64,000 bases of DNA from Elmis aenea (lineage: Eukaryota; Arthropoda; Insecta; Coleoptera; Elmidae). The position numbers and the translations under genes were made by a program. Numbering within the stretch: position 1 is the first letter of the stretch; each line of letters starts with the position of its first letter. The notes under the pieces were generated by a model. That model did not search any database. It was given only the letters and a program-made list of their open reading frames with translations, and was not told where the DNA came from. Below are positions 33,931 through 47,300 of this stretch, piece after piece. The stretch covers positions 1 through 64,000 of the forward strand of contig CANTFG010000160.1 in assembly GCA_947652605.1 (NCBI GenBank). Reading direction: 5' to 3'.

Positions 33931-35427
33931 GGATTTAACGGAAATTCAAGTTCATTACTACCTTGTTAATATGACCCACTTCTACGAAAAGCGATGCTCT
34001 AACCCACCGGTGGTAACTCACGGCGGGTTTACCCAAGTTAAAGTTGGGTATTTACTATTTTAGGAAAGTTAGTACAGAAAATCCTACTGCGCACGTTCAC
34101 AAGTGAAATGTGCCAAACGCGTATTTGTTTAAAAATTACCGCCATGTAACTTTGTACACTCTGTCTTACGTTAAAGAATTTATGGTAGTTTTTTTTTTTA
34201 AGTTGTGATACGTTTTGTTCCTATTTTTATATTACACAACGATTTTGTAAAGTTTTCTTATCTTATAGTTTGTTTACTGAATTAATTTTGTTTCAATGGT
34301 CAGCACTTTGGATGGGTATTTTTTAAATTGGACCAGTGATGTGGTAAAGTAATTCTATTTGTTTAGTTGATTGCATTTACTCATTGCAGTATTTTATCAT
34401 TACAAATAAATATACAATGTAATTTATTTATTAAGCTGGACTGTGAAATTAAAATTGGTGAATAATACACAGAGATATGACAAAACTTAATGTTGATATA
34501 ATTTTGTGCATCTCGCAAGTTACGTTTGCATATTTCTTAATGTAGCGTTTATTCTTTTCTTCGTTCCACCATAAAATATGTGTTAGATGTTAGATGGGCC
34601 ATTATTCTGAAAGAATGTAAAAATACCAATATACTGTCATGCGAATAATATACATTACTAGTTTACATGAGGTATTTATTTACTTGTTGAATGAACATTG
34701 AACACAATATAATATAACGGATTTAAAAATATAACAAAATTAATATCAATTTGTAAAATAAAAGATTTACTGTACTTACCAAAGCGCTATTTCGTCGCTT
34801 CGTTCCTAAATTTACTAATATCCAACACACTTAATTATTGTTAAGAATTATTTCTTTTTTAATTCAACACAAATACAACACTCCAAAAATTTACTTAAAA
34901 TATAAAAAATCACCCCCAATCACTAAATGTTATTGAGTAAACAAGTCGAAATGACAGGGTTTTAGCCTTAAACGCGGCTGTCGAGCCGGTTTCACGTGAA
35001 TTACGTCTAGCATTTACGGTTAGGGTTCATTCTTGGTCCTCGGTAGAAACGGAATATCAACTACCCGAATTGGGAAGTCACCACTAACGCGTGGTGTTTA
35101 AAAGTTACGGAATAAGGGGGCAGGTATCTTTAAGTAACTACGGTTAGTGAAACGCATTTCGAAAAGAAGTCTATGTATAGATTTTATAGTGATCGGAAAG
35201 TGAAGTAACCACTTACTTTTTTAACGTATTCTCTTGGACTCCACGCGAGAATTATTGGTTTTTAAATCGAGCTTTTAAAACTTTAAGTTGTTTTTAAATA
35301 AAAACAGCAATTTTTAACAAAATTTATAATTTTTAACTAAATTTATAATTTAATAATTACACTATTGTGTAAAATGTATAACAAAATTCTAGTCAACTTT
35401 TAAGATGGAGAATTTTTGAGAAAACTA
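33931..35427. other. spacer
   Basis: AT-rich, no gene recognised. Confidence 0.4.
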
Positions 35428-35430
35428 TTA

Positions 35431-35794
35431 AGGTGCATTTAAATCAGAGCGAACAGAAGCAAACGAACGAATTCGTTCGGTCAAGCTCGCGCAATTTGCA
35501 TGGAGAAGCGAAGGCGAGCGAACGAACTCGTTCGCGTTCGCACAGGTTCCGTCGCGTGTCGGTAAACAAGCGAATCATCAAAGGAAGTTCGTGCTCGATT
35601 TGCATGGTGCATTTTGTAGCTAGCGAATTCTCTATACTCTATCCGACATGGTTTATTTTTCACACTAGCGCGGATCATCGACGAATGCGAATGTTCGTTC
35701 ACATTGCATTGCGCATTGACGACCGAACGAACGAATACCTAAAAACCCCTTCGTTCGTTCGTTCGGTTCTGTTTGCTCTGTTTTAAATGCACCT
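35431..35794. mobile_element. PIF/Harbinger-type MITE, 364 bp, TSD TTA
   Basis: TTA at 35428-35430 and 35795-35797 flanks AGGTGCATTTAAATCAGAGC and its inverted partner AGGTGCATTTAAAACAGAGC. The inverted arms continue about 40 bp into CGAACGAA arrays. The 117-codon ORF spanning it merely reads through the arms. Same AGGTGC start as the element at 32338. Confidence 0.85.
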
Positions 35795-35797
35795 TTA

Positions 35798-37203
35798 AAT
35801 GTTCTAACAGATTCAACCTCACTTAAGCAAACCGAATGACGAAATATACATTAACGAAATGTTCAAGACATTTAAATTATGTTTGTGATGTTTGTAAAAC
35901 AGATAATAAGAAAGTTTTATCTAAATAAATTTAATAATTTATAAAACTATCTCTTTTTCTTTGAGTAACATAACGAGTCTATCAGACGCCGCGAAAATAC
36001 GTGTGTTTTAAAAGGCCAAGCGGGCAGGGGAGGGTTAATCCCTTTTTGGTTTTTGAAAAGAATCCTGTAAATACTTAACCATATGCATTGTTTTTAATTC
36101 TGTCCTCATACACACCAGATGCCCGCATGGTTAGAGCAACCACGCCACTGGGGCGAATAATAATTGATATAAGAAGCCTTATTCCATTACAGAAACGGTT
36201 TGTTGGTAATTACTTGACGACTTCCCACAAACTTTATTAGGCCAAGGACAACTTTAAACGTTTTATCGTTATATGTTCCACTTTGTAGTTTATAAGTGGA
36301 AAGTTCTTTGTGTCTTTCAGCAAGAAAATAAAACGAAGAAAGTAAACGTCCCCACTGAACTACAAAGTTTAATCATTTAACGAACTCCATTATATCTTGT
36401 GTCAATAGATATTTTATGGCTATAGTAATGGCAATATTTTTGAAAAACTTTCAAAGAATCGCAAGTGCACTAAAATGAGTCATAAAATATTTTCAATAAG
36501 CGACTATATAATTCAATTTAATACGGAGATAAAGTATTTTAGAAATATCTATTTTATCGCCACCCGGTTTTCTATTACAGACTTTTTTAACAACATTTCA
36601 TTTGCATCTTTTGTCACCGTCGAAGATGTGCAAGAATAACGTTTACGATATAAATCGATTGCATCTGCAGGCGTTCTCTTTAAATTCTTGTCATATTTTA
36701 ACGTCTTTTCTTTGGCGTATTTTTCTTTCTTCGTGCACTAACCGCAGATGGTGCCAGTATACTGCAATAAAGCACACTGCATACATGGCTTTTTGATTTA
36801 TAACCTCTTTAGGTGTTTTTTTGAAACTGCTTAAATAAAAAGAGTTATCTAAAAAATATTAATATTTTATTAAAAGGAATTGTGATAACTTTAATATGTT
36901 ATATTTTGCCTATTTTGTATTATCAAATGATATAATAATATTCATAAAAATAATTAACAATAACAATTACCATGAAGCCTTAGGCAAATATATCTATGAT
37001 AGAGAGGAAAAATCATTGATTTTAAGATATTCAATTATAATGTAATATGTAATGCAGAAATATAATTTTAATTGTTTTTATTATTACAAAAATAAAACCG
37101 TATGTAACTAGTTTATTTTTAAAATGTAACATAAACTTGATATTTATTAAAAGCTACTCCAATTACGTCTGCTATGTTTACGTTTTAACAAATTTAGTGA
37201 ATA
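35798..37203. other. spacer
   Basis: AT-rich, no gene recognised. Confidence 0.4.
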
Positions 37204-38765
37204 TACAGGGTGCCCATTTTTCTAACCTGTTGTATGCTTCACTCCGTTAATATTAGAGATACAGAAACGTTTAAATTAGCAAATTTGTGCAGAATTTAAA
37301 GGGAAATCTGATGCCATTTTCAAATTTGACCTACGTCATCAATTTTTTGAAATATTTTGAAAAAACTGAAAAAGGGGGATTTTTTTAAACTTGAATAATT
37401 CCGTAACCATATGAGTTGGAACAAAAATAAAAATTGACTTTTATAGATATTTTTACTTAGATTTTAAATATGCTAACGAAATTTTCATAGCACTCCCGAT
37501 TTCCAAGTTATAGCACAAACTTGCATTTTTTAAAATGGAAGTCATAGTCGGCTGTGGTCTTATTAAAAAGGTTATTTTTTTCTCGTTTCAATGATATAAG
37601 GTTTGTTATGCTTTACTCTTGTAGTTTTTCTTTAAATAAGCAAAAATCATTTTACATGTTCACAGCCTACTAATAGATGGGATTTATCCCGTGTTGATGT
37701 TTTTTTTTCGATGTGACATTTAAGAGTAAGTTGTCTGTTATTGTTAGTGTAGCAGTTATTAGCCAGTTACAAATTTTAAAAACAAAACCTCAGAGTTTGT
37801 CAAATATAATTTATTGTTTGTTATACATATGTCTCTCTCTCGTGTTGATCAAAATTTTTGTTTATTATAAATTTCAAAAACAATGTTTTTTAATGAAGAA
37901 ATATTATCAGGCTTTTTGGTATACCCGTATTTTTTAAAATTGGTTTCTAATAACGAAAATAATTTCTTTTTTGGTTGGCTCCTTTCCATAAATCTTTGCA
38001 AATACATTTCACTTGAATTTCTACTATTTCTATTACAAGCGTAGTAATAGAAAAGCATGTGTTTTTTTTCTTCATTAGAACACATTGTTTTTGAAATTTA
38101 CAATGAACTCAATCAAAAATTTTGATCAACACGAGAGAGAGATTTATACGTAAAACAAACAATAAATTATATTTGACAAACTGTGAGGTTTGGTTTTTAA
38201 AATTTGTAACTGGCTAATAACTGCTACACTAACAATAAAAGACAACTCTATGTCACATCGGAAAAAAGAACATCAACACGGATAACTCCCATCTATTAGT
38301 AGGCTGTGAACATGTAAAATGATTTTTGCTTATTTAAAGAAAAACTGCAAGAGTAAAGCATAACAAACCTTATATCATTGAAACGAGAAAAAAATAACCT
38401 TTTTAATAAGACCACAGCCGACTATGACTTCCATTTTAAAAAATGCAAGTTTGTGCTATAACTTGGAAATCGAGAGTGCTATGAAAATTTCGTTAGCATA
38501 TTTAAAATCTACGTAAAAATATCTATAAACGTCAATTTTTATTTTTGTTCTAACTCATATGGTTACGGAATTATTCAAGTTTTAAAAAATCGACCTTTTT
38601 CAGTTTTTTTCAAATATTTTAAAAAGTTGATGACGTAGGTCAAATTTGAAAATGGCATCAGATTTCCCTTTAAATTCTGCACAAATTTGCTAAGCAAAAC
38701 GTTTCTGTATCTCTAATATTAACGGAGTTACCCATACTACAGGTTAGAAAAATGGGCACCCTGTA
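37204..38765. repeat. foldback element, 1562 bp
   Basis: Starts TACAGGGTGCCCATTTTTC and ends GAAAAATGGGCACCCTGTA, with TATA on both sides. Arms of about 650 bp pair over nearly their whole length, down to CTCTCTCTCGTGTTGATCAA and its complement at about 37830 and 38130. The unpaired centre is about 250 bp. ORFs at 37713-38085 read across arms and centre and show no known motif. Longest hairpin of the set. Confidence 0.9.
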
Positions 38766-41049
38766 TATAGGTATTTGTTTTGTCAATTAAAAATTTTAAT
38801 ACTTCACATTGTTCATTTTTAAGAAAGTAAAAAAAAATATCTAGTAACTTCTTGCGACTATGAATTTGTCTGAATGAAGTGACTGTTTTCTGTAGTAGAT
38901 AATATTCGAGGTTCCTGGCATCCTTATCGAAAATATAGACAAGAATATGTTCGATAATTGTAGCGCCACTTAAAACGTTGTTGATAATTTAAATATGACT
39001 TTAAAAATCTTGACATTTGAATTACTTATCATTTAAATTTTTTTTTTTTCAAAATTATTATAGCTGTCCACATTTTAGATTAATCAATTAAAATTACTTG
39101 GAAAATTAAATCAGAAGTACAAACTTCATTAGCTACATCGGACAAGTTACTTAATTTTACAGTTTAATAAAGTTTTTATGAAAACAACTGCATATTTATA
39201 TTCGAAATCTATTTCAATATTCTTACTCGGTATATTTTTTAACTTACGACATGTCTCTAGAAATAATAAAGACTCCAATAATGGTCCTCGAATATAAATC
39301 AGCCTCTATTTTGGCATCTAGTAGTACTAGACAAAATTATTTATTTTTCGAAAGGCTTATAATGCCAATTGGCAACTAAAACCCCAGAAGGTTTAAATCA
39401 TACGTGAAGATTTGATGTACGACTTTTTAGAATAGTTTCCAATATTTCTTTTACTCAAGAAAACGAATTCGTGATGGGAGGTTTAAGTTTTTTAAAATAT
39501 AGGGAATTACGTTGTCATTTTTTAAAATATATAGACACTTTTACTGCTGAAAAACGAGTTTATGAGTATAGGAGCGTACATATATTATTAAAGTGTATGT
39601 TCTAGCATGTACCTACGTGAAGGGTCGTCGTTCAATAGGGACATACATCATCCTGATCGCCAAACTGTCAGGGTGTAATGCAGAGGTTGTGAACTTCTAA
39701 GAATTTATTGTATTCTTAGACAATAGGTTCCTCTTTCATAACGTTTCTACAAGCATTTTGTTGTTAACTCAATATTTCCATTAGGTACATTACCGATTAC
39801 ATCATTAATTAAAATTCGAAGTGATTATAGCACAATAAAAAATATTGTGTACGTAATATTTTACTTTTATAAGTTACAATTAATAGAAAATGTTGACGTT
39901 AATAATTTCAAAAACAATATTAGCAATGTCTTTCTTATAAATAGATTGTGCTAAAAAGAAGGCGATATTTAACTAAAAATACCAGTTTATTTTTATTACC
40001 CAAAAAAAAAAATTTTCCGATGAGTCACAACAAAATTAATTTCTTTGGATTGTTTTTAGTAATAAATAATTTTAATTGCAAGGGAGCCATAAGTAGCCAT
40101 AATTTCAGTTTAACTGATACACATTCCGTTTTAAAAAGAAAATGTTTATATTTTACTTCATCAAATTTTATGTCAAAATCTCGTCCCAAAGATATTTTCA
40201 AAACAAGTCAATTTTGATGCCCAAGTTCTGGTGGCTTAAAAATCACAAAAGACTTCATTGTTAAAATTTTGTGTGCTATGTATAAAGTTTTTCAGGTTTC
40301 AATAAGCGAAATATTATGAAGAAATTTTTTTGAAAGCAAAAAATCAAAAAGTATATTATTAAAATTAGGTGTAGATTATGTTATGTAGAAATTAATTTAG
40401 TAGAAAAAATAAATTGTAAATGTAACAGTAGTGAATTAATTGTAAATAAACATATTTCAATATTTTCCAATATATTATTAAATAATTATCGAAAATTAAT
40501 ACATGATCAACGTGGAGAAAAAGTAAACAAAAACTTGAGAATATTAGAAACGTATAATAGGAACTAGAAAATGTACATTTATAATTAAATACATTTATAA
40601 AACTTATTACTGTATAAATTATAAATAATAAATAGTAATAAAAGATAGTAATATTTAATTATTAACGTAATAATTTACGTTATATTTTATAGCCAGGCAT
40701 ATATAGTATCATAGCGAAGTATGTTTATCGGCATTTATCCCCACCACTCAAAAATCAATGAGTCGGCCCGCTAGTATAACGAAGGACCCGCTTGACATAA
40801 ACCTCAAAATAAAAGCACTATCGGCTTTTGAAAACTTGAAATTTTAACACGGGGTAAGATTTGGTTGACTACAGAACTAACCTTACCGTGTATCACACGA
40901 ATCATGCGTTTTGTACCTATTCTTGCGCTGTTTATAAACCTAATTCAGTGAAGTATTTTTTGGAGATAAAAATTGGACGTTCACAGACAAAACAAGGTTG
41001 AGTTACTTTAATCGTTTACGTTTCCGTTAAAAAAAATCGATTGACATTG
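38766..41049. other. spacer
   Basis: Very AT-rich, no supported gene. The ORF at 39948-40217 has only a low-complexity Lys/Phe/Asn composition. Confidence 0.4.
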
Positions 41050-41186
41050 TTAATTTGTTTTATTTTAAATTTTTTATTCTGTTTTCATCCTCAAAAAAAA
41101 AACTTAATCCAAAAAGAGTCAGGGAGTCGGTAAATTTTCCGATTCCCGACTCCTCGACAGCCCGACTCCGGCTCCCCATCCCTGGT
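41050..41186 (-). repeat. GACTC-rich repeat end, second copy
   Basis: On the minus strand it begins CAGGGATGGGGAGCCGGAGTC, then repeated GACTC/GAGTC words, matching 22722-22860. The partner end was not found. Confidence 0.45.
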
Positions 41187-41501
41187 TTTTAGCTCCAAGC
41201 TTGGGCAAGAAATACTCAGCGGCTATGGCTACTATTTAAGCTAAGATTTAGCATCTTGGGTTTCTTCTTCTTGCTACTCACTTCGTACGAGACCAGAGAT
41301 GAAGATCTCGCGGAACGGTCAGGACCCCAAAGGTCGTTGTTTGTGTATTTTTGGATTTGATGTAAGTCGTTATTCTGTATTTTGTATCAGTTGACACTTT
41401 AGTTCTTCTTGTTCAGATTCGTTATTTGTGTAGCCGAGTATTTTTTAATAATTACGGTTTAAGCCATACGAGTGCTCCTACTATGAGTTTATCTGTGTGC
41501 T

Positions 41502-43990
41502 CAGTGGCGCGCTGTTGGTATTAATCGCCGGGGTGCGAACTTATTTCTGGCGCCCTATATCCTTACTGGTATAAGATTACAAAAAATATATACACATGTG
41601 GTTTCAATATACATACACGTAAATAATAAATAATTTATTCATCATAATATTTTATATACCTATTTATAAAACTATTAAAATTGAAACAAAATATTTATAA
41701 TAAATTAATTTTTCTTGCCTTTTTGGACGCAAATTCATTAAAAATTGTATCGATGTCCAAACTCTTCACGATTTCATTTTCGATACTAATTAAAGCTAAG
41801 TTAGAAAGTCTATCTTCCCTCATATTAGCCCTTAAATAATTTTTTATTATTTTGAGTTTCGAAAATGATCTCTCTCCTGATGCAACACTGACTGGCAAAG
41901 TTAAGTATATTCTAAGTGCGATGGTAACATTTGGAAGCATATTAAACAAATCATTCATAAAAATATACTCTCTTTCAGTGCACTCATATTAGGGTTTAAA
42001 TATGTTAATAAAATTTCTATTTCATCATATAAATCTTTTCCACTTATATCATAATTGTCCTTATTACTATTTTTCAATTTTTCTTCTAAATTTGTATAAT
42101 ATTTTATTTTTATGTCTTTGTTTTCCATTTTTAAGGCATATATATTATCTAAAAAGCGAAATGTTTCATTGTGTGATTTTAAAAGATGGAATCTCTCTTC
42201 TATTTTTGACATTGCAATATTTACTATTGAAAAATAGAAATTAACTTTAAAATTTAATTCCGGATCTTGAATAGTTTCATCTGCATGTTCATAATCAAAG
42301 AATACCTTTTTCTTGCGTGGTCGAATTGTGTTTGCAATAGGGAACTTACAATCGCAATCCACTTCTTTGGCAATTAATTCGGCTTCTTTTAAAATGTTAG
42401 CAAATGATTCGTCTGTTCGACATTTCTTAAAAAATGCCTGTAGATCAGACAGCATAGTAATAATAGTGGATATTACTGCATCTACTTTTTGCATTACTTT
42501 GCTCACAATATTAATTTTACTTAATATATTATACCATATAAGCGTTGAGCATACAAATTTAAACGATTTTATTTTGGAGAGTAATGATTTTGCGGTGTTT
42601 CTTGAAGAACTATCTCTGGAAAGGTCATTATATAATTCATATAAAGCATCATACACGGATGGCAAATAATATCTAAAAACTTTAACAGCTTTAACCCTAC
42701 TTCCCATCTAGTGTCTGAAAGTGGTTTTAATGTCAAAGTGGGGCATTCGTTTTTTAACACATGCCAACGATGTTGAGAAGAAGAAAAAAACACATAAATT
42801 TCTTGAATCAAACCAACGGCTGGAAATTTCTAATGAAGAATTTGCGGCGTCGTTAACAACTAAATTTGAAGTATGAGAGGAACATGGAACGTAAAACGCT
42901 CTCGAGTTTATATCTAAAATTTTCTTTTGAAGGCCATTGTGCTTTCCTTTCATGTTGGCTCCATTATCGTAACCTTGACCTCGCATATCTTGTATGTCTA
43001 TATTTTCTTTATGTAAATAGTCTAGTAAAAAATCTGTTAAACCATCGCCAGTTGTATTTGTTATAGGATAAAACCCTAAAAAATGCTCTTTTATTTCAAT
43101 TTTATTTGATGCTTTATTCATGTAACATATAATTTTGAATTTGAAGAGGTCCAATTTCTATTAATGTCATTCTTATTGCATCAGTAATCAACTCGGGCCA
43201 CATACCTGGATCTTCCAATGAAATATCACAATTTTTATTTTTTGTAAGTAAAACATTATATTCAGCTGAATTTCCTGAAACTTTGTTTGAAATTTCTACA
43301 TCGCACTGCTCTTCCTTCACTATATTTTCGTCAATGTTGGGTACTTTATTGGTAGCATCTTCTGTTATTTCACATTTGCTTGTTGAAAGAGCAACATTAA
43401 AAAATGAAGTGATTTTTTTTACGGTCTTTTCTGTTCTTTCTTCGCGTTCTAATTTTCTTTTTCTAAATGCAGCCCCAGATAATTTTTTATTTCCATCAGA
43501 CATCTATTAAATTATTATTGTGTAAATATCTTTGTTGCATTAAAAAAATATATATAAATAGTCGATTATACTTTTACATATCGTTAAAATTAAACTTAAA
43601 TTATATATAATTGCTTTTTAATGGAACCTTACCTTAAATTTCAATACAAAAATATAAATATCTTTAGAAAAAATCCTAGATTTTCATCCGCCCTTCTTGC
43701 TCTGTTTTGCTGCTTTGTGCGCTCGCCGCCCGAGACATCCCGAAACCCGGTCCGACTAAACGAAGGCAGTTCGGCAGTGCAAGTGCTTTTCCTTTTGTTC
43801 AGCTCGTATCGTATTTAAGCAAATTATTTTTAAGGAAAACCGAAAACCCCGCTGCATTCCTTCGGGCTCCTTTCGCTTTTGCATGAAAACATATTAAGGC
43901 AATTTTTTTTTCTTTGCGTGCGTCGTGCGCCCCGATTGACCGCGCCCGGGTGCATGGCACCCCTTGCACCCCCGGCATGGCGCGCCCCTG
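41502..43990 (-). mobile_element. complete-ended hAT transposon, 2489 bp, TSD TGTGTGCT
   Basis: TGTGTGCT is present at 41494-41501 and 43991-43998. The ends are CAGTGGCGCGC and GCGCGCCCCTG, with GGGGTGC also repeated inverted just inside. The body carries a broken hAT transposase on the minus strand. Ends and target duplication are intact, so this is a genuine insertion, not a host ZMYM1 gene. Confidence 0.92.
41695..43503 (-). pseudogene. hAT transposase (ZMYM1-like), frameshifted and internally deleted
   Basis: Five pieces in alternating frames, read 43503 to 41695. An N-terminus (to 43114) ends in DPGMWPELITDAIRM and IGPLQIQN. Then come IKEHFLGFYPITNTTGDGLTD and GQGYDNGANMKGKHNGLQ (43154-42708), then LSDTRWE (42811-42569). 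An insertion-domain-like region follows (42707-41955), and the hAT dimerisation motif LPVSVASGERSFSKLKIIK near the C-terminus (41958-41695). The N-terminal piece jumps from the LQIQN linker almost directly to the RNase H-fold region, so the TTF-type zinc finger and the first catalytic strand are gone. At least three frame changes make it inactive. Confidence 0.88.
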
Positions 43991-43998
43991 TGTGTGCT

Positions 43999-44277
43999 AT
44001 TAAAGTTATCGCCGCTGTAGCTCTTCATTAGTAACAGTTCGTTTAATTTCTGTGTTAGTTGCTAATCATTACACAATTACACAATTATTGGCGTATGCTC
44101 CGGGCATTTTTAGTTGTCCTTGTTGGACAACGTTGTATTATTGGTGGATGCGTCGGGCAAGGTTCATAATTAATATATTATCTACCGCTAGAGTTGTTAG
44201 AATTACTTTAATCTCAACATTACCTGAGCGTTTTAGTTAAAATTGAAAACAAAAACGCATTTTAATTAATTATTTAA
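43999..44277. other. short spacer
   Basis: Between the hAT element and the palindromic repeat; no gene. Confidence 0.4.
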
Positions 44278-44345
44278 AAAAAAAAAGTTTTAACAAACCT
44301 TTAACCTGACCCTTTATCACTGTCAGGTTAAAGGTTGTTAAAGTT
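44278..44345. repeat. small palindromic repeat at the LINE insertion site
   Basis: AACAAACCTTTAACCTGAC and GTCAGGTTAAAGGTTGTT pair around a 10-13 nt loop. The same motif with diverged arms occurs upstream of zinc-finger copies A and B. The LINE target duplication begins within its right arm. Confidence 0.6.
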
Positions 44346-44351
44346 TCTTTT

Positions 44352-47300
44352 ATATATATATATAGCGAGTATTTGCAGCTATTGCCGCTTCTCGCATCCT
44401 AATCGCCATTTATCTTTATCGTTCCAGTCATCTTCTCGTAAACCTCTCTTTTTCATTTCCTCATCTATGTTGTTTTTTCACATCTTCCGTGGTCTCCCTC
44501 GTTTATTTCTTTGTGCTGGAGTCCAGTTCCATACTTTTATTGGTATTCTTTCTTCCTTCATTCTGCGCAGATGTCCGTACCATCTTAACTGTTTTTCATT
44601 TATATGATCTATAATATTGCCTTTTATTTTCATTTTATCTCTGATGTCCTCATTTCTAACGTGATCGTACAAGGATAGGCCGCAGCATCTTCTCCAATAT
44701 GCCATCTCGGCCGAGAGTAGTCTTTGATTCATTGATTTGTCCCTTACCCATATCTCTGCCCCATATGTCAATACTGGTTCTATTATCGTTTTAAATATAT
44801 TTATTTTTGTTTTTCTAGTTAGGTTTTTATTCCACAAGATTGGATGTAATGTTTTTATCATATTCTTTCCTCTGCCTATTTTCTTTATTATGTCCTTGTC
44901 GTCTCTTCCATCTTCGCATATTGTTACTCCCAGATATTCGTACCGACTAACGTTTTTTATGGTTTCGTTGTCTAACTGTATGTCATGTCCTCTTCCACCT
45001 ATGACCATATACTGTGTTTTCTCTGTATTTACCTCCAGTCCCCACTTCTTGTATTCCTCTATAAGTTTATTTAGCATGTACGTCATATCTTGCTGATCTT
45101 CTGCAATAACTATTTGATCATCTGCAAAGAGGATCGTGTATATCGGGCTCTCGCCCAACAGTGCTCCCATCGGACTGCATTTTCTGGTCCAATGTTTTAA
45201 GGCCGCACATAGGTAAATTTTAAAAAGTGTAGGTGAGAGGCAGCAGCCTTGTTTTACTCCTTTCGAAGGCGAGAATGGTTGAGAGACTTGGTTTCCGGCT
45301 TTTGCGACGGCTTGGTTTTCTCTGTATAGCGTTTTAACTGCGTTTAAATATATTTTATTTATGCCAGCTTGTTCCAAGGTAAGCCATAGTTTTTGGAGGG
45401 GAACGGAGTCGAATGCTTTCTTTAGATCTATAAATGTAACGTGGAGTTCTCTTCCTTTAGCCAGATTCTTCTCTGCTAAGTGTTTTAACGTAAATAGATT
45501 ATCTGTACAGGACCTTCCTGGTCTAAAGCCGCTTTGATCTTCTATTTCTTTAGCTTCTTTCTCTATTCTTTCTTTAAGGACTCTTCCATATAATCTCCCT
45601 ACAGATGACGTTACACTTATTCCTCTATAGTTTTCGCAATCATTTCTACTTCCTTTTTTGTAAATCGAGTTTATATGAGAGATTTTCCAATCTGTTGGTA
45701 TGTTTTCCCCCCTTAGACCTTTATTAAATATATCGCAGATTATTTCTAATGTTCTTGTTGTGGCATGTTTTAGTAACTCGATAGGCAGATCACCTGGTCC
45801 TGGTGCTTTATTATTTTTCATTTTCTGTAGCGCTTTCTTTAATTCTTCTACCGTAATCTGTTCTATTTCATTTTCCTCTACTTCATCTACATCTAATCGT
45901 GTGTCCAAATATTCTATTCGCTTTTCTATTAATAGGTCACTATAGTATTCCTTCCATGTCTCCGTTCTTATTGGATTTATTTTTTTTGCTTCATTTGAAT
46001 TTTTCCTCAGACTGTTTATAGTTTTCCAAGCTTCTCTGGATCTAGACCCTCCTATCATTGAGTTTATTTGTGCGCATTTGCTGTCCCATGCCGCGTTTTT
46101 TATCTTTTTTATTTCTTTTTTGACTATGTATCTATATCGGTCATATTGTTTGCGATCCTCTTCATCCTTTGTGGTTAGATACTTAAAATATAGCATTTTC
46201 TTTTCTTTAACTATTTCGCTTAGTTCGTCTGTCCACCAAAAGTTTTTTGTTTTTTTTTCTCTAGTTCCAAGAGCTTCTGATGCTGCTTTATGTAATTTCT
46301 CTTTTAGTTTTTCGTATATTTCTTCTGGCGTACCTGTTATGTCTTCTTGTAATTGTTGTGCTATTCTTATTTTGTAGAGGAAGCTAGTAGATTCATTTTT
46401 CAGGCTTTCTAGATTGTGGACTTCAGCAATCACATCCTTTCCTTGTTGTTTGTCCTCTACTGTATGTTTGTTATATTTTATTTCTATAGGTGATTTAACT
46501 AGTAAATGGTCTGAGCCACATTCTGCCCCTCTCCATACTTTCACGTCAAATGGTCTTATATATGAATCTTGTTTGATTGCTATGTAATCCAATATAGATC
46601 TTAATTTTTTTGTTTTTTGGATCCATGTATATTTGTTGATTTCTTTATGTTGAAAGAATCCATTCAAGACTTTTAATGAATGTTGTTGACATAGTTCAAG
46701 CCATCTTGTCCCATTTTCGTTTACTACATCCTCCCCGTGTCGTCCAATTACTTTACTGTCAAGGGCTTTACCTACCCTTCCGTTAAAATCTCCTAACATA
46801 ATAATTTCTTGTTTGGATTTTGTTTTACTTAATTCATCCGAGAGTTTTTCAAAAAAATCGTCCTTTATACTTGTGTTTGAGTCGTCGGTGGGTGCATATA
46901 TGCCGAAGATTCTTATATCTCTTCCTTTTATCTTCAGGTCTATTATTAAGATTCTCTCGTTTATTGGATTCCAGTTTACTATGTGTCTTTCCAATTTCCT
47001 CTTTATCGCCACGATCACGCCCGCTTTTGCTCTCGTAGTTTTCTCTACTCCACTCCAGAAGTATATGTACTCGTCTGTGTATCTGTTTCCTTGCCCTTTC
47101 TTTTTTGTTTCGCTGAGTACGGCAATATCTACTTTGTACGTATGGAGTTCTCTAAAAACTTGATCTTCTTTTGTACTCAGCCCTTGTATGTTCCAGCATC
47201 CTATATTCATTTGCCTTTTTCTTTGCTTGTGTCTTTTTCCGTGTAGTCCGTCCAGGTTCCGAGGCTGCGCCTTAGGATTTTTAGCAATGCCTTTTTTTAC

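Noticed and set aside
35433..35786. 117-codon ORF and its antisense partner
   Set aside because: Reads across both inverted arms of a MITE; Arg/Ser bias comes from CGAACGAA arrays.
37713..38085. ORFs at the centre of the large foldback
   Set aside because: No motif, and they overlap the hairpin arms; probably chance.
41695..43503. Host zinc-finger MYM-type 1 gene
   Set aside because: Frame breaks and the enclosing hAT ends with an 8-bp target duplication show it is a transposase.
44737..47246. Many plus-strand Phe/Leu/Ser-rich ORFs
   Set aside because: Antisense shadows of the LINE polyprotein.
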